Part shown: piece by piece, positions 26,051 to 34,362 of the stretch | Numbering within the stretch: position 1 is the first letter of the stretch | Layout: every line of letters starts with the position of its first letter | Source of the DNA: Streptomyces sp. ICC1 | GTDB lineage: Bacteria; Actinomycetota; Actinomycetes; Streptomycetales; Streptomycetaceae | Assembly: GCF_003287935.1 (NCBI RefSeq) | Contig: NZ_CP030287.1 | Location: 2,570,267-2,634,266, forward strand | DNA length: 64,000 bases | Direction: 5' to 3' | Position numbers and translations under genes: made by a program | Notes under the pieces: generated by a model | The model's input: only the letters and a program-made list of their open reading frames with translations | Told to the model about the DNA's origin: nothing | Databases searched by the model: none

Positions 26051-26683
26051 TTAAGGCTGTGGCGTTACGGCCGGTGCCTCAAGGTCGAGCGCGCGGGCGA
26101 GGGCGGCGGTGACGGTAGCCCCGTGGCCGGGCAGGTGTTGCAGGATCCAGTCGGTGGCCAGCGTAAAGAAGTCGGTCAGGTCGCGTTCGACAGCCTCGAG
26201 GAGGGTGCGGAGCTCGGTGACGGACAGTTCGATCACTGGGCTGTCGCTCTGCTCGCCGTTGACTGTGAGCCGGACGGTGTCGCCGAAGCGCTCGGCCATG
26301 GGCGACACCGGGTCGTGGCCGAATCCGAGCAGGCTGCCACCGTCAGCGAATTGGTGCCAGTCGCGCCAGTCCTCCAGCCCGTCGCAGCAGCCGGGCTGGA
26401 AGGTGACGCCCGTGGACGTGTCCGTGACCTGCAGACCGCCAGCAGCGAAGACGTTCTCGAAGGTCAGCAGTCCGTGAAGGAACGAGGCGAGCGGGTCGGC
26501 CGGCCGGGGCGGCCCGTCCTCGTCGGGGTCGCTGTCATTGAAGCTGGCGATGCTCGCGATCGCTGCCCCGACCTCGGCGGGTGAGAGCTCCCCGGCGAGG
26601 GGCAAGAAGCCGAACCGCTCGACATCGGCTACAGGCCAGAGGTCGAAGGGGTCAGGGGTGCACATCTCCAGGACGGGCCGCAT
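26051..26683 (-). CDS. Unknown acidic protein
   Basis: ATG 26683 (MRPVLEMCTPDPFDLWP) is chosen; GTG codons just upstream are in frame. The 210-residue protein is acidic and carries a possible metal or redox motif FQPGCCDGLEDWRDW near the middle. The C-terminal helical part is VIELSVTELRTLLEAVERDL. No family recognised. A decayed inverted copy lies at 22405-22540, so the family is prone to duplication here. Confidence 0.65.
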   Translation of the reverse strand: MRPVLEMCTPDPFDLWPVADVERFGFLPLAGELSPAEVGAAIASIASFNDSDPDEDGPPRPADPLASFLHGLLTFENVFAAGGLQVTDTSTGVTFQPGCCDGLEDWRDWHQFADGGSLLGFGHDPVSPMAERFGDTVRLTVNGEQSDSPVIELSVTELRTLLEAVERDLTDFFTLATDWILQHLPGHGATVTAALARALDLEAPAVTPQP

Positions 26684-26869
26684 CACGATCACCCGACGAA
26701 GTGTTCCGCATCCCGCCCACACACCGCCTCCCCATTACGTCGGGCACTCCGGCCTCAGCCAACGAGCTGGTCACCTTCGGTCCGCCGCCTGGCCAAGACG
26801 GACCAGGTCATCAAAATCGGCAGTGGCCCACCCACGAGGACAGCGCCGGTGAGCCTGTCTGGTCAAACT

Positions 26870-27124
26870 TCAGCGCAGGTCAGCGGGGAGCGGGGTCGGT
26901 CGTGGTTCACGAGCGCGGGTAGCCGTGTCCGGCGGCGCGTACTCGCGGTACGGGAGCACGGCGACGCCGTGGAGGGCGATGCGCTCGGACTCCACGGCGT
27001 CGCCGTGCCGGTCCCGTTGGCGCCGGCTTCGTCGATCGCCTGCAGCAGCCGCGTCAACCGATCCCTCTCCGAGCCCGCGGGCAGCGGGCCGTGCGGGGGG
27101 CGTGGCCCGGGAGGCACACGGCAC
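26870..27124 (-). pseudogene. Possible frameshifted gene remnant
   Basis: Two neighbouring leftward frames each hold a sensible stretch: RLTRLLQAIDEAGANGTG, then (shifted) VESERIALHGVAVLPYREYA. Together they look like one decayed protein end. No family recognised. Confidence 0.3.
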
Positions 27125-27224
27125 TCAGGCACCACATCGGGGAGTGCGTCCCGGACAAATCCAGCTCGTCCCTGACCACGACCGCCGGAATCAGCAGTGC
27201 ACGGTTCGAATCCGGCGATCTAGT

Positions 27225-27443
27225 GCTGTGACCGGGAAGGTTCGCCGGGTTGCTCGTGGTGCTGGTTGGAAAGGAGTTCTCCAATCAGCGTGGGGAGGCG
27301 GGATGGCGCAACCGGTCCGGGTTCGCGGGCTGACCGAGCAGGAGGGGAAGCCGCCCGCCTACGCTCGACCACCGCTGGCGAGCGAACTCCTCCTCACCCG
27401 GCCCGTACTCCCCGGACCGCAGCAGCAGCTGCGCCTCCTGTAA
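27225..27443 (+). pseudogene. Left-end remnant of an IS630-family element
   Basis: TAGTGCTGTGACCGGGAAGG at about 27222 resembles IS630-type ends in Streptomyces. ATG 27303 then starts MAQPVRVRGLTEQEG, the invariant beginning of this transposase group. After 15 codons the similarity ends. Confidence 0.6.
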
Positions 27444-27536
27444 GCCAGCAACACCAGCATCGCCGATAGCGGTGGTCACACTGGGGCCGAGTATCCGAGG
27501 CTGGCGCCGGCGGTTGGCGGAGCCACAACACACACT

Positions 27537-27627
27537 GAAGCTCCGCCATCTTGAAGTGGCTGGTCAGCGGGGTGGCGTGACCTCGTTTCGGGGTGCTCGT
27601 GCTGGTCGTGGGTGGCAGTCTGTGTTG
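27537..27627 (+). repeat. About 90-bp repeat, left copy
   Basis: Begins GAAGCTCCGCCATCTTGAAG and includes TTCGGGGTGCTCGTGCTGGT. An inverted copy, roughly 85 percent identical by eye, is at 29555-29648. It lies in non-coding DNA upstream of the VOC-family gene. Confidence 0.8.
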
Positions 27628-27715
27628 TCGATCGTCCGGCGGGATGGTTTCGCCGATGAGTTCACCGTCCTCGAACGGTCTACCCAGCGACACGACCGTT
27701 CTCGACAGGAGTGCC

Positions 27716-28084
27716 ATGTCCACCATCCAGCCCGTGATCCTGACTGCCGACCAGGACGTTTTGCTCGTCTTTTATACAGAATTGTTCGGCGCTGAGGAGA
27801 TCTTCCGGGTACCGGAGGAAGGCGCCGCCTTCTACCTCGGCCTGCGCATCGGCGACACCGACCTCGGGCTGGTGGCCAAGGCGGACCCGGGGACCGGGGC
27901 GGCGTCGCGGATCCTGCTCAGCATCGGTGTCGACGACGTCGACGAGACGCTCGCCCGGGTGGAGGCGCTCGGCGGCTCGGTCAGCGGAGGCCCCAACGAC
28001 ATGCCGTGGGGACAGCGCGTCGCCCACATTAAGGACCCCGACGGCAACCCGGTGAACCTCACTCAGCCGATCCCGGCCCGGTGA
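27716..28084 (+). CDS. VOC-superfamily (glyoxalase/bleomycin-resistance-like) protein
   Basis: ATG 27716 with AGGAG upstream (ACAGGAGTGCC). The 122-residue protein has the paired beta-alpha-beta-beta-beta modules: ILTADQDVLLVFYTELFGAE, FYLGLRIGDTDLGLV, LSIGVDDVDETLARVEALGG and IKDPDGNPVNLTQP. Family members are metal-dependent lyases, dioxygenases or antibiotic-binding proteins. The substrate cannot be told. It sits between the two copies of the inverted repeat. Confidence 0.9.
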   Translation: MSTIQPVILTADQDVLLVFYTELFGAEEIFRVPEEGAAFYLGLRIGDTDLGLVAKADPGTGAASRILLSIGVDDVDETLARVEALGGSVSGGPNDMPWGQRVAHIKDPDGNPVNLTQPIPAR

Positions 28085-28132
28085 CGCGGTTCCCGGGGGC
28101 ATGTGCTGATCGTGGGCTACCTGCGGTAGAGA

Positions 28133-28972
28133 TCAATCGCCGGTAATGGCCTCGATGTTCGTCAGGACGAGCAGCGCGCGAAATAGGTGGGTGGCGCGGG
28201 CGGGGTCAGTCCGGAGCTTGGTGAGGATCCGCCAGTTCTTCAGGTGGGCAAAGCCGCGTTCGACGGGGACGCGTCCGGCGGCAAGTGCCCGGTTGGCGTC
28301 CTTCTGGCCGGGGGTCAGCTTGCGGGCGCGGGTGGCCTTGAATCCGGTGACGACTACGGGGTTGTCCGGATCGTCGTCCAGGCCGAGGAAGCCCAGGTCG
28401 GCCAGGGCGCCGAGGCCGGCAGCGCGCAGGTGGGCCAGCAGGTGGTCGCGGCGGGCGGCGGTGATGTCGTGGGTGCGGCCGGGCCGGGCAGCGGAAATCC
28501 AGATCAGCCGGCCTTTCTCGTCGGTCAGGGCGAGGACGTGCAGGCCGTGACGGTGATGCTTGCCGGAGTAGTTCGGCCGGTTCGCCTTCCCGGTGCGGCG
28601 CTGGGTGGGGATGAGGGTGCCGTCGATCAGGACGGCCTCGCCGCCCCGCCGGGCGATCTTCTTCAGGGCGCGGTCCAGGCGTGGGGCCTTTGCGGCCAGC
28701 AGGCCGATCAGCTCGTCCCGCCAGCGGCGCACGGTGGTGGCGGAGATGTCGTTCCCGCCGGCCATGTCGGCCAGGCGCTGGTCGTGCCGCAGTACGGCCA
28801 GGACGATCACAGCGGTCTTCCCAGGTGGCAGTGTCCGCCACCTCGACCGTATCGCTTTGAGATGGCGGCGCAGCAGGTCGGCGAGGTAGGTCAGGGTGTG
28901 CGTGGACAGCGGCAGGCGATACTGGTAGACCAGGGACACGGCGTCCCCGGCGTGCTTTCTGGTATTCGTCAC
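28133..28972 (-). CDS. IS5-family transposase (DDE_Tnp_4 type), full length
   Basis: The 279-residue protein has an N-terminal HTH_Tnp_4 region (LPPGKTAVIVLAVLRHDQRL, ISATTVRRWRDELIGL). The DDE core shows Asp in AVLIDGTLIPTQRR, Asp in LADLGFLGLDDD and Glu in VPVERGFAHLKNW. It looks intact. I could not identify terminal repeats with confidence, so the element limits are open. It is the functional relative of the remnant at 745-1010. Confidence 0.9.
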   Translation of the reverse strand: MTNTRKHAGDAVSLVYQYRLPLSTHTLTYLADLLRRHLKAIRSRWRTLPPGKTAVIVLAVLRHDQRLADMAGGNDISATTVRRWRDELIGLLAAKAPRLDRALKKIARRGGEAVLIDGTLIPTQRRTGKANRPNYSGKHHRHGLHVLALTDEKGRLIWISAARPGRTHDITAARRDHLLAHLRAAGLGALADLGFLGLDDDPDNPVVVTGFKATRARKLTPGQKDANRALAAGRVPVERGFAHLKNWRILTKLRTDPARATHLFRALLVLTNIEAITGD

Positions 28973-29029
28973 ACAATTCCAACAGCCGCCGGGGGCACCT
29001 CGGTTACGCCCCGTCGCTGTGCGGCCTGG

Positions 29030-29485
29030 TCACGCGCGGGTGGTGAACTTCCCGTCTGGGCGTTTGTGCAGCCAGCCGCGGTCGGCCAGCTTCGTGAGCT
29101 TCCCGCGCAGCGGCTCCAGCTTGCCCCTCACCCCGTTGTCCAAGCCCAGTACCTCGCCGATCTGCCGGGTGGAGACCGGGCCGCCGGCCTGCCGCACGGC
29201 GGTCAGGATGCGCTGGTACTCCGCCGGCAGCGCAGACTCGGCCGACCCCGGCGCACGATCCGGAACCAGCCGCACCGCCCGACCCGCCACTTGGACGACC
29301 GGCGACCCGGCCTCCATGCGCTCGTCGGCGAGCTGCTCATTCATCCGCTGCCACACCCGCTCGGCCACGGCGAGCTCATCCCGCTCAGCCCGTACCTCCG
29401 ACAGCTGCTTGACCAGCTGTTCTTCGAGCCCGTCCAACTTCGCACGCCGCGCGGCGATCCGCTCCAGCACTTCGGGATCCATCAT
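29030..29485 (-). CDS. Coiled-coil plus winged-helix protein
   Basis: ATG 29485 (MMDPEVLERIAARR). Residues 8-60 form a coiled coil (RAKLDGLEEQLVKQLSEVRA). The C-terminal 70 residues form a winged helix (LPAEYQRILTAVRQAGGPVS, TRQIGEVLGLDNG, KLTKLADRGWLHKR). Likely a small DNA-binding regulator. It lies between the transposase and the right copy of the 90-bp repeat. Confidence 0.7.
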   Translation of the reverse strand: MMDPEVLERIAARRAKLDGLEEQLVKQLSEVRAERDELAVAERVWQRMNEQLADERMEAGSPVVQVAGRAVRLVPDRAPGSAESALPAEYQRILTAVRQAGGPVSTRQIGEVLGLDNGVRGKLEPLRGKLTKLADRGWLHKRPDGKFTTRA

Positions 29486-29554
29486 GCGCCGGAGCGTAGG
29501 AGCGGCACCCGCGACGACGGACGGGAATCCGCAAACCCGCCCCTGCCCAACGAT

Positions 29555-29648
29555 CTACACCCCAGACTGCCGCCCACGACCAGCACGAGCACCCCGAACC
29601 GGCGTCACACCAGCACCCTGACCAGCTACTTCAAGATGGCGCAGCTTC
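29555..29648 (-). repeat. About 90-bp repeat, right (inverted) copy
   Basis: Reverse complement of 27537-27627 with scattered differences; conserved TTCGGGGTGCTCGTGCTGGT and GCCATCTTGAAGTAGCTGGT. The two copies enclose about 1.9 kb with the VOC gene, the transposase and the coiled-coil gene. Confidence 0.8.
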
Positions 29649-29684
29649 ACTGTTCGATGGGCCAGTCGTGCGGAGCCCGTTGCC

Positions 29685-29972
29685 TCAGGGGGCAGGCTGC
29701 GAGTGATCCCGTTCCTCCGGGGCCAGTTCGGCCACCGGGTCACGGCCGCTCTCGTCTTCAAGTTGCCTCTCCGGCCCGGAGTCCAGCTCGGAAGGCCGGC
29801 CAACGTGTCCCACGCGCCATGTCGAGTAGAGAGCCGACAGCGCGATGGTCACTGCGGCGAGCGACTCGGGTGCGACACCGAGCGCAACGAGGGCCACTCC
29901 CGTGGCCAGCACGGCCACGAGGGCTGCGAAGTCGTACATGGAGCGGCGGGGGGACGGCGAGCGCTGGGGCAT
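29685..29972 (-). CDS. Small membrane protein
   Basis: The 95-residue protein has two hydrophobic helices (FAALVAVLATGVALVALGV and SLAAVTIALSALYSTWRV) followed by a charged, acidic tail. The ATG 29972 start follows a purine-rich AGAGGAG. Function unknown. It is divergent from the NaeI-like gene. Confidence 0.55.
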   Translation of the reverse strand: MPQRSPSPRRSMYDFAALVAVLATGVALVALGVAPESLAAVTIALSALYSTWRVGHVGRPSELDSGPERQLEDESGRDPVAELAPEERDHSQPAP

Positions 29973-30044
29973 GGCGGCTGGACTCCTCTTGTGGCGTGAG
30001 TGACGGAATCAGAGTGTCGCCATGTTGGTCATCCCGGTAGCATT

Positions 30045-30087
30045 TTCTCGGTTCCATCAGAGAGAACACGACTGTTACCGAGAGAAC
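30045..30087. promoter_or_regulatory. Repeated GAGAGAAC motifs upstream of the NaeI-like gene
   Basis: GAGAGAAC occurs at 30060-30067 and 30080-30087, exactly 20 bp (two helical turns) apart and just upstream of the start at 30095. An inverted half-site, TTCTCGG, is at 30045-30051. This looks like an operator for a dimeric or tetrameric regulator, possibly the gene's own HTH domain. Confidence 0.45.
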
Positions 30088-30094
30088 TGGGCTG

Positions 30095-31669
30095 ATGTCA
30101 GGGCGATCACAACAACGCGGCGGGCGTCCACCTGGCGTTCCGTGCGGAGAGTCTGATGCAGAGAATCAACTCGTCATATTCCTGCGCACCCTTCGGGACG
30201 GTGCTGGCCTGTCGGTGGAGCAACTGCACGTCCTACTGCCCGACAGGGTGGGCGACGCCGCGAAGCCAGGCCTGTCGACCTTGCACCGACGGCTGAGGGG
30301 CACCGACCTCAAGAACCACAGGGGTCTGGTCAAGGCCGTGGTCGACGCATGCGTCAGGGACGAGGCCGAGGCGGTCAAGGCCAACAAGAGGGCTCGTTCG
30401 CTGCTGAAGGTGGCATGGCGGCCGCCCTCCCCAGGCGAGCCCGACGGGCACAGGGGTGAGGACTGCACCGCCCACCTCGCGAAACTGGTCCGAGTGCAGG
30501 AGCAGCTACTGAAGACCAGCTCAGCCCTTGGCCTGGCCCTCCAGGCCAAGGAGCGGGCCGAGGCCGATCTCGACGCGCGCACGAACTCCCGCGATGACGA
30601 ACACACCGACTTGCTGCGCAGGCTGCGGGAGGCGATCGGCGAGCGGGATACAGCACGGCAGTCTGCTCGGGAGGCAGCTCAGCGGATCACAGCACTAGAA
30701 GGACTGCTTGCCGCTGCCAGGTCATCCCCGGCACCTGGTGGAGAAGGGCAGCCGCAGCCCGAGCCGGAACGGATCCCCGGCAGCGATGAAGTGGCAGTGG
30801 TACGGGAGGAACTCCTGAAGCTCGACCCGTACGGGCGCCGTATGGCGGCTGTCATCGAGCAGGCTGTGGAGCGATTGCTCGACGGGGCACACACAGGCCG
30901 GTATCGCTGGGAGGACCTAAGCAAGGCAGAGAAGACGATGTCGGGGCAGCTCGTGGAGAACCTGATGCGTCACCACTTCCACTTCGAGCCCGGTCGAAAG
31001 CTCGACTTTCGGATCGCCGGGGTCGATGTGGATCTCAAGATCACAGCCGCTGCCAACTGGACGATCCCCACGGAAACGGAGGACGGCCTTTGCCTTCTGG
31101 TCCGGATCGACCACCGCAAGGGATCGTGGAGCCTCGGAGTGGTGAGGGCGACGGAAGAGTTGCTGCAAAGGCCCTTTGGGAGCCGGGACCGTAAGCGGAC
31201 GCTGAGCCGTGCGGGTCACGAGGCGATCGAATGGATCCATCGAGACGTCCTCTTGCCTGTGAACATCCTTGATCGGCTTCCGGACGACGAGGTGCGCGCG
31301 ATCCTCGCTGAAGCATCCGGACAGCGCCGCGTGAACCAACTGTTCCGCGTGGCGCAGCGCCAACCGGTGACTCGTACGGTCGTCGCCACGGTCGCGAGGC
31401 AGGAGGACGCGCCGAAGAGAGTGCGAGACGCCCGCAGAGCGCTGGCGGCGGAGGGCATTCTCATCCTTAGCCACCAGAGCTCCCATCCGGAGATCGCCAG
31501 GACATTGGGGCTGCCGGTTCCCGAGAAGGGGGTGTGGGTCAGCGTTCGCCTGGCGCCTACCACGGAAGACGACGAAGGCGCAGGACGATCGGTTCTCCTC
31601 TCCGGTACGCATTGGAGGCTGGCGAAGCCGGATGACGAGCCGAGTCCTCTCCCGGCGTCGGAGTGGTGA
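30095..31669 (+). CDS. NaeI-type restriction endonuclease fused to a HTH/coiled-coil region
   Basis: 524 residues. Residues 24-110 resemble the XRE-like HTH module common in Streptomyces regulators (LVIFLRTLRDGAGLSVEQLH, LSTLHRRLRGTDL). Residues 125-210 are coiled coil. From about 240 onward it matches the NaeI fold. Glu288, Asp304, Asp313 and Lys315 (in QLVEN, KLDFR and VDVDLK) have exactly the spacing of NaeI Glu70, Asp86, Asp95 and Lys97, as I recall those residues. The residue matching NaeI Leu43 is also Leu (261). The C-terminal CAP-like DNA-binding part (about 420-500) is present. NaeI cuts GCCGGC after binding two sites; specificity here is unknown. No methyltransferase gene is adjacent. 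Confidence 0.85.
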   Translation: MSGRSQQRGGRPPGVPCGESDAENQLVIFLRTLRDGAGLSVEQLHVLLPDRVGDAAKPGLSTLHRRLRGTDLKNHRGLVKAVVDACVRDEAEAVKANKRARSLLKVAWRPPSPGEPDGHRGEDCTAHLAKLVRVQEQLLKTSSALGLALQAKERAEADLDARTNSRDDEHTDLLRRLREAIGERDTARQSAREAAQRITALEGLLAAARSSPAPGGEGQPQPEPERIPGSDEVAVVREELLKLDPYGRRMAAVIEQAVERLLDGAHTGRYRWEDLSKAEKTMSGQLVENLMRHHFHFEPGRKLDFRIAGVDVDLKITAAANWTIPTETEDGLCLLVRIDHRKGSWSLGVVRATEELLQRPFGSRDRKRTLSRAGHEAIEWIHRDVLLPVNILDRLPDDEVRAILAEASGQRRVNQLFRVAQRQPVTRTVVATVARQEDAPKRVRDARRALAAEGILILSHQSSHPEIARTLGLPVPEKGVWVSVRLAPTTEDDEGAGRSVLLSGTHWRLAKPDDEPSPLPASEW

Positions 31670-31892
31670 TGCCCAACATGTTCGACACGGCCCCCTTGTC
31701 GCTGTGCTTGGCGGAGCGCTCGCAGCGAGTACTTCGGCATGTACAGCGGTAGCCGTCTGTGATGCACCAAGCTCGACCTTGACGACCGGGAACCGTCGTC
31801 CCTCCGCCGCGCGGCTTCACACCCGTCCACTCGCCTCATGGACGACGAGGGGGCGCTCTCGACCTGCATCCGGGGTCAGACCTGGCCGCTGC

Positions 31893-32732
31893 TCAATCAC
31901 CCTTACTCCGCAAGTGGGCCAGCACGTCAGCAAGGTTCAAGTCGTACTGGTCCTTGTCTCCTTCCCAGCGCGACATCACCGCCACCGCGGCCTCGGCCAT
32001 GTCCGCGGGCAACCCAGCCTCGAGGAGGGTCTTGGCGATGTCCTCCATCTCGGGGGCCCAGCGCCAGGAGCGTGCGGCCACGCTCGGCAGGTATCCGGGA
32101 TCGGAGAGGATGTTGGACGCCATCATCTGCGCCTCGGCCGTGAGCTCGTCGCCGACGCCGTGTGCATTTGCCAGCGCGTGGGCCACGCCGGCGAGGGTTC
32201 GGGCAGCCTTCTGGTAGCTGGCGAACGCCATCTTCAGCGCGGAGGCGGAGCCGACACCTCCACTCGCGCGGCGCACGTGCAATGCAGTGTCCCTGAAGAG
32301 GGGCTCTATCGTATCCACGGCCTGGGCTTCGCCGGCCAGGTAGAGACGAGCAGCCCTCTGGCCACCAGGCGGCGGGCCGAAGATCGCCCCATCTAGGACT
32401 ATGGCGCCCGGCCTGATCTCCTCCGCGATTCTCTGCATGCGCTTGGGGTTGATCGCGTTGGCGTCCACGTACACCCCGGTGAAGGCGTGGCCAGCAACCG
32501 TTGCAGCGACGTCTTCGGCGGCCTGCGGAGGACAGATCGACAGGACGATCTCGCTGCGTTCCAGCGCTTCGCCGAGCGAGTCACATGCGGTGGCGCCGGC
32601 TTCCTTCGCGCGCCGGTGGGTGGCGTCGCTGCGGTCTTCCGGCACCCACAGCACCTCGTGGCCTGCCTTGACGGCCTGGGCGGCGACGGCCGCGCCCATG
32701 GCGCCGGGGTGCAAGAGGGTCATGGTCGTCAC
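31893..32732 (-). CDS. NAD(P)-dependent dehydrogenase, 6PGDH/3-hydroxyisobutyrate dehydrogenase-like
   Basis: The 279-residue protein opens with a Rossmann motif (MTLLHPGAMGAAVAAQAVKAG). DANAINPKRMQRIAEEI and DGAIFGPPPGGQRAARLYLAG match the active-site stretch of the beta-hydroxyacid dehydrogenase family. The expected Lys region follows (GSASALKMAFASYQKA). The C-terminal helical domain is complete. Its start overlaps the upstream regulator stop (ATGA), so the two are co-translated. The substrate is unknown; it could supply or modify a building block for the adjacent peptide locus, which is inference. Confidence 0.85.
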   Translation of the reverse strand: MTTMTLLHPGAMGAAVAAQAVKAGHEVLWVPEDRSDATHRRAKEAGATACDSLGEALERSEIVLSICPPQAAEDVAATVAGHAFTGVYVDANAINPKRMQRIAEEIRPGAIVLDGAIFGPPPGGQRAARLYLAGEAQAVDTIEPLFRDTALHVRRASGGVGSASALKMAFASYQKAARTLAGVAHALANAHGVGDELTAEAQMMASNILSDPGYLPSVAARSWRWAPEMEDIAKTLLEAGLPADMAEAAVAVMSRWEGDKDQYDLNLADVLAHLRSKGD

Positions 32733-34132
32733 GGGCTGCCTCCTGGCGGGAGCTGAGCGGGCATGCGTTCCTGATGAGCAATGATCACCTCACGGAGGCC
32801 GATCGCGGCAGGTGATCCGGCCCCGGGGTGCAGCGCGAGCTGGCGGCTGAAGTGGCCGAGCCGGCGATCGACGCTCTCGGTGCGGCGCCGGGCACTGACC
32901 CCGAGGACAGCGTGGATCTGCGTCGCGGCCCCGTCGATGTCTCCTCGGCCCAGCCGCGCCATGGCCAGGTCCATGCGGGCCAGGGACATCTCGCCGAGTC
33001 TCTGCTGCTCCGGCGGCGCGGACTGGAACATCTCCACCGCTTCGTCGGCGCGGGCCTCGGCGTCGCTGAGGTGCTGCGTGCCGGCAAGCCAGAGGTGCGT
33101 GCTGCTGGAGTAGAACAGTTGCTTCTCGGCGGGGAAGGCCATCATTCCGCCGGGCAGTTCGTCCCCTTCGACGAGACGCTCGCGCAGGCGGTCGGCGGCG
33201 CTCAGGGAGGCCATGGCATCGCTGCCCCGGTTGAGCTGGCCATAGGCGCGTGCCTTGATGCTCTCCAGCCGGATCTGCGCCGTGCCGGATTCGGGGGTGA
33301 ACGCGCTTCCGGAGTCGGCGAGGCGTACGGCGTCTACGGGGCGGCCGTCCCAGTACGCGATGAGTGCCTGGAGTCCGCGTACCCAGGAGCGCAGTCCGTT
33401 GTGGCCGGCGAGCTCGCCGAATAGGAAGGCGGTGCGTGCCTGTGTTTCGGCGGCGCCGTAGCGGCCCAGGTCGAAGCTGGCATTCGCGAGTACGCCGCAC
33501 AGGACGCCGGCACCTACGTAGAGGTCGCTGGTGTACCGCGGTGGCTGACGTCCTTCGAGGAGTTCGAAGGCACGGTCACGAAGGGCACGTACCTCGCGGA
33601 ACAGTGGCCCGACGGGCCGGTTGGGGTACGTAATGACGAGGCGGCGGATGTCAGCTTCCAGCTGCTCCAGCGTGTGCGGTCCCACGTTGCTGCTCTCTGC
33701 CCTGGCCGCGAACTGCGCCGACTCATTCGCCGCCGCCATGACCACGTCTTCAAGGCCGTACTCGGATGGATCCACTGCGTTGCGGTCGTCAGCCGCCGGG
33801 TAGTGCGGCGAGGCCGTCGGCTTGGGCTCCGCAGGCCCGAGGAGTCGGGCGGCCGGGAGGCCCGGGAACATGAACTCGAGGACGCGGCGGCCGACGGTCT
33901 GCGGTGTCCGGACCTCGCCGTGCGCGTACCGGAAGAACTGCCGCTTCTCGATCGTCGCGGTCGCGATCGATGGCGGCCCCTCCAGCTCGGCTAACTGTTT
34001 GGCCGCCTGCTCGTAGCGCCGCTTGAAGACCTGGTAATCCTGCCAGCCCCGCTGGTTGATCAGAGTCTGGAAGAGGGTCGGTCCTGATGGCTGCACAGCC
34101 GCTCCCTCGTGCTGGGGGTCCTTGTCCGACAT
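32729..34132 (-). CDS. TPR-containing putative transcriptional regulator
   Basis: The 467-residue protein has a short N-terminal helical DNA-binding-like part (TLFQTLINQRGWQDYQVFKR, FFRYAHGEVRTPQTVGRRVL). It is followed by TPR-like helical repeats from about residue 140 to the end (AAETQARTAFLFGELAGHNG, ADEAVEMFQSAPPEQQRLGE). This is the standard make-up of Streptomyces cluster regulators that sense a ligand or peptide with the TPR part. It is divergent from the ATPase gene at 34363 and lies next to the peptide-type operon, so a cluster-regulator role is likely. It heads a two-gene unit with the dehydrogenase. Confidence 0.7.
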   Translation of the reverse strand: MSDKDPQHEGAAVQPSGPTLFQTLINQRGWQDYQVFKRRYEQAAKQLAELEGPPSIATATIEKRQFFRYAHGEVRTPQTVGRRVLEFMFPGLPAARLLGPAEPKPTASPHYPAADDRNAVDPSEYGLEDVVMAAANESAQFAARAESSNVGPHTLEQLEADIRRLVITYPNRPVGPLFREVRALRDRAFELLEGRQPPRYTSDLYVGAGVLCGVLANASFDLGRYGAAETQARTAFLFGELAGHNGLRSWVRGLQALIAYWDGRPVDAVRLADSGSAFTPESGTAQIRLESIKARAYGQLNRGSDAMASLSAADRLRERLVEGDELPGGMMAFPAEKQLFYSSSTHLWLAGTQHLSDAEARADEAVEMFQSAPPEQQRLGEMSLARMDLAMARLGRGDIDGAATQIHAVLGVSARRRTESVDRRLGHFSRQLALHPGAGSPAAIGLREVIIAHQERMPAQLPPGGSP

Positions 34133-34362
34133 CCACGCTAGACATCAACAGCCGCCGATCGAAGATCTGTTGTCCAGAAATTCCAGGTGGACAGCGAATA
34201 GACATCGGTTAGGCACGAAAGGACGGCGTTCGGCGCCGCTCAGGGCCTCGTTCAGGCGGGAGCCGCCGGGAACACTTCATCTTCGCCCCGGCAAGACAGC
34301 GGCCCTGCGAGGCCGAGTCTCCGCCGTGGTTACGCAAGTCAGGCAGCCCAGGAGGCCCGCTC

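Noticed and set aside
28187..30040. 617-codon rightward open frame
   Set aside because: Shadow of the transposase and coiled-coil genes on the other strand; no protein-like pattern.
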